A stretch of DNA of 38,704 nt from contig DASWMO010000145.1 in assembly GCA_036399715.1 (NCBI GenBank), positions 1 to 38,704 of the forward strand, written 5' to 3'. Each line of letters opens with the position of its first letter. Position 1 is the stretch's first letter. Below the pieces are notes generated by a model, which worked only from the letters and a program-made list of their open reading frames with translations, had not been told where the DNA came from and searched no databases. Of this stretch, positions 7,004 to 14,462 are shown piece by piece. This DNA comes from DASVSE01 sp036399715 (GTDB lineage: Bacteria > Bacteroidota > Rhodothermia > Rhodothermales > Rubricoccaceae). Position numbers and translations under genes: made by a program.

Positions 7004-8584
7004 CTAGTTGCCCGCGCGCGCCATCGCGAGGCGCACTGCCTCGGCCGCGTTGACGACGCCGCCCGAGACCGATAGCGTCCCGAAGCGGACCGTCGCGCCC
7101 TCGCCGGGCTGCCCGACCTCGGCGTCGGCGTAGGACGTGGCCGAGTCCATCAGGACCTGGCGCACCTCGGCAGCCGTGAGATCCGGGAAGTAGGCCATCA
7201 CGAGGGCCGCGACGCCGGCCGTGACCGGCGACGCGAAGCTCGTGCCGTCGGCCGTCTGGACGCCGCCGCCGGGGGCGAGGCTCGTCACGGTCGCACCGGG
7301 TGCGAAGAGGTCCACGCGCGTCTGGCCGTAGTTCGAGAAGCCGGCTGCGAGCGCAGCCGCGTCGGACGTGCTCGCACCGATCTCGAGCCACGTCGCCGAG
7401 TGGTCCGTGCCCGTCGCGTCGCCGTAGAACGCCGTCGGGAAGTTGTGGTGGCCCGCGGAGGGCTCGAGGTCATGGCCGTCGTTGCCCGAGGCGTGGACGA
7501 GCAGCACGCCATGCTCGGCCGCGTAGCGCACGGCCTCGTCGACGGCGCTCTTCTGGGGCGAGAACGACTTGCCGAAGCTCATGTTGATGATCCGCGCGCC
7601 GTTGTCGACGGCGTAGCGGATCGCGTTGGCGACGTCCTTGTCGCGCTCGTCGCCGTCGGGCACGGCGCGGAGGGCCATAATGCGGACGGGCTGGCTCTCG
7701 GCCGTGTTCGGCGCGACGCCGTCGATGCCGATGCCGTTGCCGCGGACGGCCGCGATGAGGCCCGCGACGCCCGTCCCGTGGCTCGGGTCCGGACCGGCCA
7801 CGTCGGCGTTGCCGTAAGCGCGGTCCGAGGTGTCCGTCGGGTCGTCGCCGACGATCTCAGCGCGGATGGTGTAGTCCGGGTTGAGGCCGTAGTTCAGCTG
7901 GGACTCGATCTGGGCGCGGTACGCCGTGAGGTCCGTGACCGTCGCGCCGTTGGCGGCGAGAAAGGCGAGCATCGCCTGCGCCTGCGCGATGCTGCGGTCG
8001 CCCTTAGCGTCGAGCGCCGCGGCGTTGGTGCCGTCGTAGACGCCCGGGAAGCGCTTCTTGAGAAGCGAGTCCGCGGCGAAGACCTGCGAGAAGATGGGCG
8101 CCATCTGCGTCCGCTGCTGCTCGTAGGTCGCGCGGCGCTCGGCGAGGTCCGCGGCGACGGCCGTGCAGTTCGTGCCCTGCGGCGCCGTGCCGGCCGTGCA
8201 CATCCCGGCGAGGCGAGCGACTTCGAGCGTCTCGTGCTCGATGTTGCGGCCGTCGGCGCCGCCGAGGTAGCTCCAGCCGTGGACGTCGTCCACGTAGCCG
8301 TTGGCGTCGTCGTCGAGGCCGTTGCCGGCCGTCTCGCCGGGGTTGGTCCAGAGGACGGGCACGAGGTCCGGGTGCTGGATGTCGACGCCCGAGTCGATCA
8401 CGGCGACGACGAGCGGCGTCGGCGTGCGGCCGGCGAGCAGCTCGTAGGCGCGGGCGGCCGAGATGCCCGGGGCGTCGGCGAGGTGCCAGTCGGTCGCGGG
8501 CGGCGCAGCGTCAGGCGCGTCCTGCGCCTGCGCAAACGGGGCGCCGAGGAGGGCGACGGCGGAGAGAAGGAGACGAGTGCGCAT
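7004..8584 (-). CDS. Secreted subtilisin-like serine protease (peptidase S8)
   Basis: A 526-residue subtilase with a Sec signal peptide (hydrophobic residues 5-18, cleavage near AQA-QD at 20). The catalytic triad is complete: Asp64 in AVIDSGVD, His269 in SHGTGVAG and Ser449 in GTSFASP. The oxyanion Asn is in HASGNDG. About 200 residues separate Asp and His, much more than in subtilisin. This insert contains two cysteines (MCTAG, TNCTA) and a helical, charged stretch. No C-terminal sorting domain of type 9 secretion is seen; the protein ends shortly after the catalytic core. ATG 8584 places the signal peptide at the N-terminus; an in-frame start 25 codons upstream lacks that logic. It is divergent from porX. 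Confidence 0.9.
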   Translation of the reverse strand: MRTRLLLSAVALLGAPFAQAQDAPDAAPPATDWHLADAPGISAARAYELLAGRTPTPLVVAVIDSGVDIQHPDLVPVLWTNPGETAGNGLDDDANGYVDDVHGWSYLGGADGRNIEHETLEVARLAGMCTAGTAPQGTNCTAVAADLAERRATYEQQRTQMAPIFSQVFAADSLLKKRFPGVYDGTNAAALDAKGDRSIAQAQAMLAFLAANGATVTDLTAYRAQIESQLNYGLNPDYTIRAEIVGDDPTDTSDRAYGNADVAGPDPSHGTGVAGLIAAVRGNGIGIDGVAPNTAESQPVRIMALRAVPDGDERDKDVANAIRYAVDNGARIINMSFGKSFSPQKSAVDEAVRYAAEHGVLLVHASGNDGHDLEPSAGHHNFPTAFYGDATGTDHSATWLEIGASTSDAAALAAGFSNYGQTRVDLFAPGATVTSLAPGGGVQTADGTSFASPVTAGVAALVMAYFPDLTAAEVRQVLMDSATSYADAEVGQPGEGATVRFGTLSVSGGVVNAAEAVRLAMARAGN

Positions 8585-8620
8585 GCGCGAGCAGGGAAAG
8601 GGTCCGAAGAGAACGTCACC

Positions 8621-8636
8621 CGCGAACGCGTTCGCG
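8621..8636. promoter_or_regulatory. 16-bp palindrome between the protease and porX
   Basis: CGCGAACGCGTTCGCG is its own reverse complement. It lies 36 bases upstream of the protease start, within the 187-base divergent region shared with porX. Its size and position suit an operator, but no regulator is known. Confidence 0.35.
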
Positions 8637-8771
8637 CCGGGGCGGTTTGTGGAGTTCACGTGCGTCGCCCGGCCGGGTTACGAGCAATCGCCGGGCGCGC
8701 GAACCGGGCGCGGCCGCCGAAGTACCGCAGGGCCGCCGCGCCCGTTCTCCCCGCTCACGCCTCCTGCTCTC

Positions 8772-10367
8772 ATGCCGCGCATCCTCTGGGCCGACGACGA
8801 GATCCACTTTCTCCGCCCGCACGTCCTGTTCCTCGAAACGAAGGGCTACACCGTCGAGACCGTCACCAACGGCGCCGACGCCGTCGCCCGCGTCAAGGAC
8901 GCCCGCTACGACGTCGTCTTCCTCGACGAGCAGATGCCCGGCCTCGGCGGCCTCGACGCGCTCGAGCAGATCAAGGCCGTCCGCCCCGAGACGCCCGTCG
9001 TGATGATCACCAAGTCTGAGGACGAGCCCCTCATGGAGGACGCCATCGGGCGCCAGATCGCGGACTACCTCATCAAGCCCGTCAACCCGAAGCAGATCCT
9101 GCTCACCGTCAAGCGGTTGCTCGACGGCGGGCGCATCCGCGACGAGCACGTCCAGCAGGACTACCTCCAGGGCTTCGGCGAGCTCGCGGGCCGCATCGGC
9201 GGCCGCCTCGGACCGACCGAGTGGACCGACGTCTACGAGCAACTCGTCCGCCACGACATGGAGCTCGAAGGCGCCGACGAGGGCGTCCGCCAGATTCTCG
9301 ACGACCAGTACCGCGAGGCCAACGTGACCTTCGCCAAGTACATCGAGGATGTCTACCCGGCGTGGATCGCGAGCGCCCGCGACGGCGGCAAGCCCGGCCA
9401 GGGCGCCGAGGAGCGCCCGGCCCTCAGCCACGAGGTCCTCCCGACCTACGTCTTCCCGCACCTCGGCGGCCCCGGCGAGAAGCCCAAGCGGCCTGTGATC
9501 TTCTTCCTCGTGGACTGCATGCGCTACGACCAGTGGCTCCTCTTCGAGCGCCTGCTCCACCAGGACTACGAGATCGAGCGCGCGTGGCACTACGGCGTCC
9601 TCCCGACGGCCACGCCGTTCGCGCGCAACGCCCTCTTCGGCGGACTCCTCCCGATCGACCTCGCGCGGCGCTTCCCGCAGACGTTCACCGTCGACGAGCG
9701 GCAGGACGAGACGAGCCTCAACGCCCACGAGGCCGAGTTTCTCGACGACCTCCTCAAGCGCCGCCACCTCGGCGAGATCCGGATGCGCTACGACAAGCTC
9801 GTCTCCCAGAACGACGGGACGCACTTCGCCGAGCGTGTCACGGACCTGCTCACCTACGACCTCTCGGCCGTCGTCGTCAACTTCGTCGACATTCTCGCGC
9901 ACTCCAGAAGCGACACGCGCATCCTCAAGGAGATCGCGCCCGACGTGCCAGCCTACCGCGCCCTCACGGCCGCGTGGTTCGAGCACTCGTGGTTCTACGA
10001 GGCCCTCCGCGAACTCGCCCGCCACGACTGCACCGTCGTCATCTCGACCGACCACGGCGCCGTCCGCGCGCTCCACCCGGCCAAGGTCATCGGCGACCGC
10101 GAGACGAGCACGAGCCTGCGCTACAAGCACGGCCGCAACCTCAAGGCCGACGCCTCGGAGGCCATCTTCGTCCGTGAGCCCGAGACGTACGGCCTCCCGC
10201 GGCTGGGCATCAACGAGAACTACATCTTCGCCCGCAGCGACAGCTACTTCGTCTACCCGACGAACTACAACCGCTACGTGAACCAGTACCGCGACTCGTT
10301 CCAGCACGGCGGCGTCTCGCTCGAAGAGTGCCTCCTGCCCGTCGTCACCCTCCGCCCGAAGGCGTAA
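8772..10367 (+). CDS. porX: PorX-type response regulator with PglZ (alkaline phosphatase-like) domain
   Basis: A 531-residue cytosolic two-domain protein. Residues 1-120 are a CheY-like receiver: acidic pocket ADDE at 7-10, phospho-acceptor Asp52 in VFLDEQMPG, the Thr/Lys pair in MITKSED and DYLIKP. After a helical linker, residues from about 235 to 525 form a PglZ domain, with FFLVDCMRYDQW, the active-site threonine region LPTATPFARN (TATP at 279-282) and STDHGAVR. In Porphyromonas and Flavobacterium, PorX with kinase PorY controls type 9 secretion, and its PglZ domain degrades cyclic oligonucleotides. The ATG fits the receiver start exactly. No kinase gene is adjacent. Its presence implies the organism has type 9 secretion. 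Confidence 0.92.
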   Translation: MPRILWADDEIHFLRPHVLFLETKGYTVETVTNGADAVARVKDARYDVVFLDEQMPGLGGLDALEQIKAVRPETPVVMITKSEDEPLMEDAIGRQIADYLIKPVNPKQILLTVKRLLDGGRIRDEHVQQDYLQGFGELAGRIGGRLGPTEWTDVYEQLVRHDMELEGADEGVRQILDDQYREANVTFAKYIEDVYPAWIASARDGGKPGQGAEERPALSHEVLPTYVFPHLGGPGEKPKRPVIFFLVDCMRYDQWLLFERLLHQDYEIERAWHYGVLPTATPFARNALFGGLLPIDLARRFPQTFTVDERQDETSLNAHEAEFLDDLLKRRHLGEIRMRYDKLVSQNDGTHFAERVTDLLTYDLSAVVVNFVDILAHSRSDTRILKEIAPDVPAYRALTAAWFEHSWFYEALRELARHDCTVVISTDHGAVRALHPAKVIGDRETSTSLRYKHGRNLKADASEAIFVREPETYGLPRLGINENYIFARSDSYFVYPTNYNRYVNQYRDSFQHGGVSLEECLLPVVTLRPKA

Positions 10368-10485
10368 ACGCCTCTCCACAGTGACGGCCGGCGGGAGTGA
10401 AGGGGAAAGAGGCCAGACCGCGGGGCGCGTATGTCTGAGAGTGTGTAGTGTCCGGCATCGGATCCCCCGCCCGCGCGTTCCTAGC

Positions 10486-11427
10486 ATGACCTGCTCGCTC
10501 CGGACTCTCGCTGTCCTCGCGCTCATCGCTTCCGCGCCAGCTACAGCACAGACGACACCGCCGTGCCCTGCGCCTGGTAGTGAAGGAATGCCCAGCCAGC
10601 CGACCGATCGCGCGGATGCGATGGCTGCCCCGCTCGCGCCTCTTCTCGCCCGCATCGCGAACTGCGAGGTCCGTTCCGGCGTGGCCGCAACGGTGCTCTT
10701 TCGAGCACGAGTGAGTGACGATCCGGCCTTGCGCCCGGCACTTCGCCGCGTTGTGGACGCATGGCGGGCGCACGACTTCGTGACAACGGGACATGCCCTC
10801 GTTGCGCTCGCGGTCCTCGGCGAGGAGCCGGATTACTTCGTCGGGCAGGTTGAAGCCGCACTCGCAGACGGAAATCCCACCACGGCATCTTACGCCACTC
10901 GGATCTCCTCTTACTTCGCCGACTCGACCCGTTACGCTCGGCTCCTAGATATTCAGGCGCGTTATCCAAGTGAACACTTTGCGACCAGTGTCTATTGGAA
11001 CTTCGCGAGCGACTCACTTCACGTAGATGACGTGTTAGATTATCCGGTCGATTTTGCCGTCGGAGAGTTAATTGCAGGCCTTCGTTTCTTCGGCTTCCAG
11101 ATGTCTGGACACGGAAGCGAGATCGTTAGCGTGAGTGAAGTCGGCGGCGGCGACAGCTTCACACCGGAGAACGTCTTCAATACGCTCGCCTTCCGACGCC
11201 TTGGCGCGGCAGACTCGGCGGCCATCCGCACTGCCATCGAGGCGTCGCCGGAGTACGTCGGGCTCGACGCGCAGCACCCTGGCTCCCCCGGGTACGTGGC
11301 GGCCTACCGTCGGGCGATCCTCTCAGCCGCCCTCCCCGGCGAGTCGCTAACGTCGGACACGTTCAGCCCGCCAGCCGATACCTCGCTCCTCTACCAGACA
11401 GAGGATCAGGTACGCGACGGACACTGA
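10486..11427 (+). CDS. Unknown exported protein of atypical codon use
   Basis: A 313-residue protein with a clear Sec signal peptide (hydrophobic residues 8-18, cleavage after ATA-Q near 22). I do not recognise the family. The mature part is mixed alpha-helical with short repeating helices around residues 50-120 that could be HEAT-like (for example VVDAWRAHDFVTTGHALVALAVLGE), but this is weak. Two short Cys-containing segments occur early (PPCPAPG, ANCEVR). Base use differs from neighbours: the middle third has many A/T-ending codons, including TTA at two places (GTG TTA GAT, GAG TTA ATT), rare elsewhere here. This could mean transfer or relaxed selection. It stands alone, followed by the 21-bp repeat array. 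Confidence 0.7.
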   Translation: MTCSLRTLAVLALIASAPATAQTTPPCPAPGSEGMPSQPTDRADAMAAPLAPLLARIANCEVRSGVAATVLFRARVSDDPALRPALRRVVDAWRAHDFVTTGHALVALAVLGEEPDYFVGQVEAALADGNPTTASYATRISSYFADSTRYARLLDIQARYPSEHFATSVYWNFASDSLHVDDVLDYPVDFAVGELIAGLRFFGFQMSGHGSEIVSVSEVGGGDSFTPENVFNTLAFRRLGAADSAAIRTAIEASPEYVGLDAQHPGSPGYVAAYRRAILSAALPGESLTSDTFSPPADTSLLYQTEDQVRDGH

Positions 11428-11486
11428 ATGGAACGAACACCGCGGCGCCGTCGCAATGGCGCGCGGTAGGCCCCGGGCTGCCTTCC

Positions 11487-11829
11487 GACGCCCGCTGATC
11501 GTGCCCGGGCCCTGATATCCTGCTGTCTGCACCAAGACGCCTGCTGCCTGCACCAAGATGCTCGCTGCCTGTGCCCGGATGCCTTCTGTCTGTACCAAGA
11601 TGGCCGCTGACCGGACCAAGATGCTCGCTGAGCGTGCCCAGACGTCCGCTGCCTGTGCCAAGATGCCTGCTGACCCTGACAAGGTGCTCGCTGACCCTGC
11701 CAGGATGCCCGCTGCCTGTGCCTAGATGCTCGCTGCCCGACTCAAGATGCCTGCTGACCGTGCCAGGACGCTCGCTGACCCACCCCGGACGTGCGCTGTC
11801 TGCCTCGAAACGCCCGGTACCGCCAGCCC
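11487..11829. repeat. Degenerate 21-bp tandem repeat array 1
   Basis: Fourteen back-to-back 21-base units run from 11536 to 11829. One irregular 22-base unit precedes them at 11514, and one isolated unit is at 11487-11507. The consensus begins GATGCTCGCTGCCTGTGCC; most units start GATG or GACG and keep GCTG near the middle. The last unit (11809-11829) is the most diverged. Because 21 is a multiple of three, several frames stay open on both strands and spell degenerate heptads (such as HLGTGSG), but no start or composition argues for translation. The array fills the spacer between two genes on the same strand. There are no conserved spacers, so it is not CRISPR. Confidence 0.8.
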
Positions 11830-11856
11830 CCTGACGCCCGGGCAGCCCGCGCCCCG

Positions 11857-11864
11857 TACGTTCG
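11857..11864 (+). promoter_or_regulatory. TAnnTTTG-like element before the 11887 gene
   Basis: TACGTTCG fits TAnnTTTG with one mismatch. It lies 22 bases before the ATG and directly after the 21-bp array, so the array would sit immediately upstream of this promoter. Confidence 0.35.
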
Positions 11865-11886
11865 CCGGCTCCCCACCCCCGATTTG

Positions 11887-12528
11887 ATGACCGCAAAGCT
11901 CAGCCGACGCGTCGCCATGCTTCGCCGCACACTCGCCCACTTCGACGAGCACCCCGGCGACTGGTCCGCCATCGAGCCCGTCGCCGACGGCGTCGCGGTT
12001 ATCCGCGACGGAGCGGCCGCCATCGAGCGCGACGGCAAGGCCCAGGCCGCGGCCACCCCCGAAGGCATCACCGACGCCCGCGACGACGCCCGCGACACCG
12101 CCGAAGACCGCCTCGCCTCCCTCGGCCGCCGCGTGAGCGCCTACGCCATCGTCGCCCGCGACCCCGACCTCCGCGAGGCCGTCGACTTCACCCGCACCCA
12201 GTGGGACGCCATGCCCGAGGAGGCCTTCTTCAACCGCGCCGCAGACGCCGTCACCCGCACCGACGCCGTCGTGGGCAAGCTCGCCGGCTACAGCGTCACC
12301 AAGTCCACCCTCGACGAGATCCGCACGGCCCTCGACGCCGCCCGCCCTCTCACCGCCACCCGCGACAACGTCTCCGCCGACCGCGGCGGCGCGACGGAGC
12401 GCCTCAAGACCGGCTACTCCGCCCTCGTCGAGCCCCTCAACGTGCTCGACTTCCTCGTCCCCGAACTCGTCACCAACCCCGAGTTCGTCGCCGAGTACCG
12501 CCGCGTCCGCCGCATTGACGGCGACTGA
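11887..12528 (+). CDS. Uncharacterised helical protein of ~210 residues
   Basis: A 213-residue, apparently all-helical cytosolic protein with no signal peptide or membrane segment. Sequence features include an N-terminal KLSRRVAMLRRTLAHFDEH followed by W (residues 4-26), a charged Asp/Arg-rich stretch (DARDDARDTAEDR) near residues 62-76, and a C-terminus rich in aromatic residues (FLVPELV, FVAEYRRVRR). From memory it resembles a family of uncharacterised proteins of similar length from Bacteroidota and Verrucomicrobia that begin with a similar motif, but I cannot verify this. No function is known. It follows the 21-bp array and a promoter-like element, so the array may affect its expression. 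The codon bias is normal for this genome. Confidence 0.75.
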   Translation: MTAKLSRRVAMLRRTLAHFDEHPGDWSAIEPVADGVAVIRDGAAAIERDGKAQAAATPEGITDARDDARDTAEDRLASLGRRVSAYAIVARDPDLREAVDFTRTQWDAMPEEAFFNRAADAVTRTDAVVGKLAGYSVTKSTLDEIRTALDAARPLTATRDNVSADRGGATERLKTGYSALVEPLNVLDFLVPELVTNPEFVAEYRRVRRIDGD

Positions 12529-12692
12529 ACCCCGTGCCGACCCAGCCCGGTCGCCTGGTCCCGCCCCGTCCCCTGCCGTAGAGACGTGCCGTGGCGTGTC
12601 TCCTGCCGAGCACGAACGCCCGGCCGAGACGCGGGACAGATTCGCCCCGGGAGCCGCCCGCGCCCCGGCGGACGATTCGCGAAGAACGCAGC

Positions 12693-12718
12693 GGCCCGCG
12701 CGCAGGCCCCCGCGGGCC
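12693..12718 (+). terminator. Hairpin between the 11887 gene and queF
   Basis: GGCCCGCG (12693-12700) pairs perfectly with CGCGGGCC (12711-12718) around ten bases. It sits just upstream of a TATCCTTT sequence (12726-12733) that may be the queF promoter. No U-tract follows. Confidence 0.4.
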
Positions 12719-12754
12719 CCGTTGCTATCCTTTCGCGCCTCACCCCCGCCGCCG

Positions 12755-13288
12755 ATGGCCCCCGACCGCACCGCCGACCTCGACGCCTTCCACCAGCAGG
12801 CGCTCGACCACACCCGCGCCTCGCTGGAGCACATGGCCCGCTTCGGCATCGCGCCCGAGGGCCGCGTCGCCCTCTTCCTCCCGCCCGAGACGCGCCAGCA
12901 GGACATCCACCGGATGCCCTACGTCCACACGGCCCGCCAGCGCGTCGTGTATACCACCGAGCCCGGCGAGTTCTCGGCCCTCTGCCCGTTCTCCGGCCTC
13001 CCGGACTCCGGGACGGTCCGCATCGAGTACGTCCCCGGCTCGTGGCTCCTCGAACTGAAGAGCCTCAAGTACTACCTCGTCTCGTGGCGCCACATCGGCG
13101 CCGCCCAGGAGGACATCACGGCCTTCCTCTTCGACGACCTCATGCGCCACCTCGGCGACCCCGACCGGCTCGTCGTCACGACGGACTACACCGTCCGCGG
13201 CGGCATCCACACCGTCTGTACCGTCGACAGCCGCGAGCAGAACGCCCCGGCCACATCCGCCGGCGGTGACGGCGCCTCGGCCCGATGA
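12755..13288 (+). CDS. queF: NADPH-dependent 7-cyano-7-deazaguanine reductase
   Basis: A 177-residue cytosolic enzyme that reduces the nitrile preQ0 to preQ1 in queuosine synthesis. It is the short, single-domain type. The catalytic nucleophile is Cys77 in ALCPFSGLPD, with the acid Asp84 at the end of that motif. The substrate-binding block LELKSLKYYLVSWR follows at about residues 104-117. The C-terminal tail after about residue 160 is low complexity. The preceding sequence is C/T-rich with no Shine-Dalgarno. The stop overlaps the mltG start (ATGA at 13285-13288), so these two genes are coupled although their functions are unrelated. The other pathway genes here, queC and queE, lie 16 kb away. 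Confidence 0.93.
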   Translation: MAPDRTADLDAFHQQALDHTRASLEHMARFGIAPEGRVALFLPPETRQQDIHRMPYVHTARQRVVYTTEPGEFSALCPFSGLPDSGTVRIEYVPGSWLLELKSLKYYLVSWRHIGAAQEDITAFLFDDLMRHLGDPDRLVVTTDYTVRGGIHTVCTVDSREQNAPATSAGGDGASAR

Positions 13289-14367
13289 GAAAGCTCCTCC
13301 TCCCGCTCGCCGGCCTCATGGTCCTCGGCGCCGCGTTCGTCGTCTGGCTCGCCTTCCTGCCCAACGTCCCGGCAGGGGAGGGGGACGCGCCGCACAGCCT
13401 CCGCCTCCCGCCCGATACGGACTTCGCCGCCGCCCTCGACTCGCTCGACTCCGTCGGTGCCGTCCGCTCGATGACGTCGCTCCGCCTCTTCGGCACGCTC
13501 ACCGGCTGGGGCGAGCAGGTCAAGACGGGCCACTACAACATCGCGCCCGGCATGAGCAACTGGGCCCTGCTGGACAAGGTCCGCAAGGGCAAGCAGGACC
13601 CGATCCGGATCACCGTCCCGCCGGGCCTCACGGCCGCCCGCTTCGGGCGCGTCCTCCGGAACCAGCTCGGCGCGGACTCCGCCGAGGTCGTCGCCGCGGT
13701 CACCGACGCCGGCCTCGCTGAGCAACTCGGGACGGACCCCGCGCACCTGCTCGGCCGCATGCGCGCCGACACCTACGACATCTACTGGACGACCGACGCG
13801 CGCCGCGCCGTCACGCGGATCCACGAGCTCTACGAGCGCTTCTGGACCGACGACAAGAAGGCGCAGGCCCGCGCCCTCGGCCTCACGCCCGACGAGGTGA
13901 CCACGCTCGCGTCGATCGTCGAGATGGAGGCACGCAAGCCCGAGGAGCTGCCGCGCATCGCCGGCGTCTACCTCAACCGCCTCCTCGGCCGGACGCCTTC
14001 GGGCCGGATGCGCCTCCAGGCGGACCCGACGGTCCAGTTCGCGCTCATGGCCGCGGGCGAGCCGCGCCCGCGGCGCCTCCTCTTCGTCGACTACCGGACG
14101 CCGAGCCCCTACAACACGTACCTCATCGACGGCCTCCCGCCGGGCCCGATCACGAACCCGTCGGACCGCGCCGTCGAGGCCGTCCTCGCCGGCGGCGAGC
14201 GCCACGAGTTTCTCTACTTCGTCGCCGACGGAACCGGCGGACACGACTTCTCGCGGACCGTCTCGGAGCACAACGCCAAGGCGGCGCGGTGGAGCCAGTA
14301 CATGCGCGAGCAGACCGCGATCCGCCGCCAGCGCGAGGCGGCAGCGCCTGCCGCCGCGGCGCCGTGA
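13285..14367 (+). CDS. mltG: Endolytic murein transglycosylase MltG (YceG)
   Basis: A 360-residue inner-membrane protein that cleaves nascent glycan strands and so limits their length. A single N-terminal membrane anchor (residues 4-24) is followed by a periplasmic domain. A LysM-like region lies around residues 35-110. The catalytic domain shows SIVEMEARKPEELPRIAGVY with the catalytic Glu at 213, then QADPTVQFA and PYNTYLIDGLPPGPI. Length is normal. It starts within the queF stop codon. The alanine-rich tail (AAAPAAAAP) is of no evident function. Identification is firm. Confidence 0.93.
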   Translation: MRKLLLPLAGLMVLGAAFVVWLAFLPNVPAGEGDAPHSLRLPPDTDFAAALDSLDSVGAVRSMTSLRLFGTLTGWGEQVKTGHYNIAPGMSNWALLDKVRKGKQDPIRITVPPGLTAARFGRVLRNQLGADSAEVVAAVTDAGLAEQLGTDPAHLLGRMRADTYDIYWTTDARRAVTRIHELYERFWTDDKKAQARALGLTPDEVTTLASIVEMEARKPEELPRIAGVYLNRLLGRTPSGRMRLQADPTVQFALMAAGEPRPRRLLFVDYRTPSPYNTYLIDGLPPGPITNPSDRAVEAVLAGGERHEFLYFVADGTGGHDFSRTVSEHNAKAARWSQYMREQTAIRRQREAAAPAAAAP

Positions 14368-14462
14368 GGCGGATGCCCGCGTCGCCCCGCCGGCTCTAAC
14401 GTCAGGGCCGCCGCCGGCCGATATCTCTCCGGCGACCGCCCCGGCCCCGGCCGCCCGACCCT

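Noticed and set aside
8772..10367. PglZ domain as part of a BREX or phage growth limitation defence system
   Set aside because: It is fused to a receiver domain with Asp52 and has no BREX neighbours. The architecture is that of PorX.
11487..11829. CRISPR array
   Set aside because: Units are contiguous with no unique spacers, too degenerate, and no cas genes are present. The same applies to 28420-28713.
11363..11896. Heptad-repeat protein encoded on the minus strand across array 1 (similar frames on the plus strand)
   Set aside because: The 21-base period is a multiple of three, so open frames arise automatically. Several frames are equally open, and no start context or family similarity favours one.
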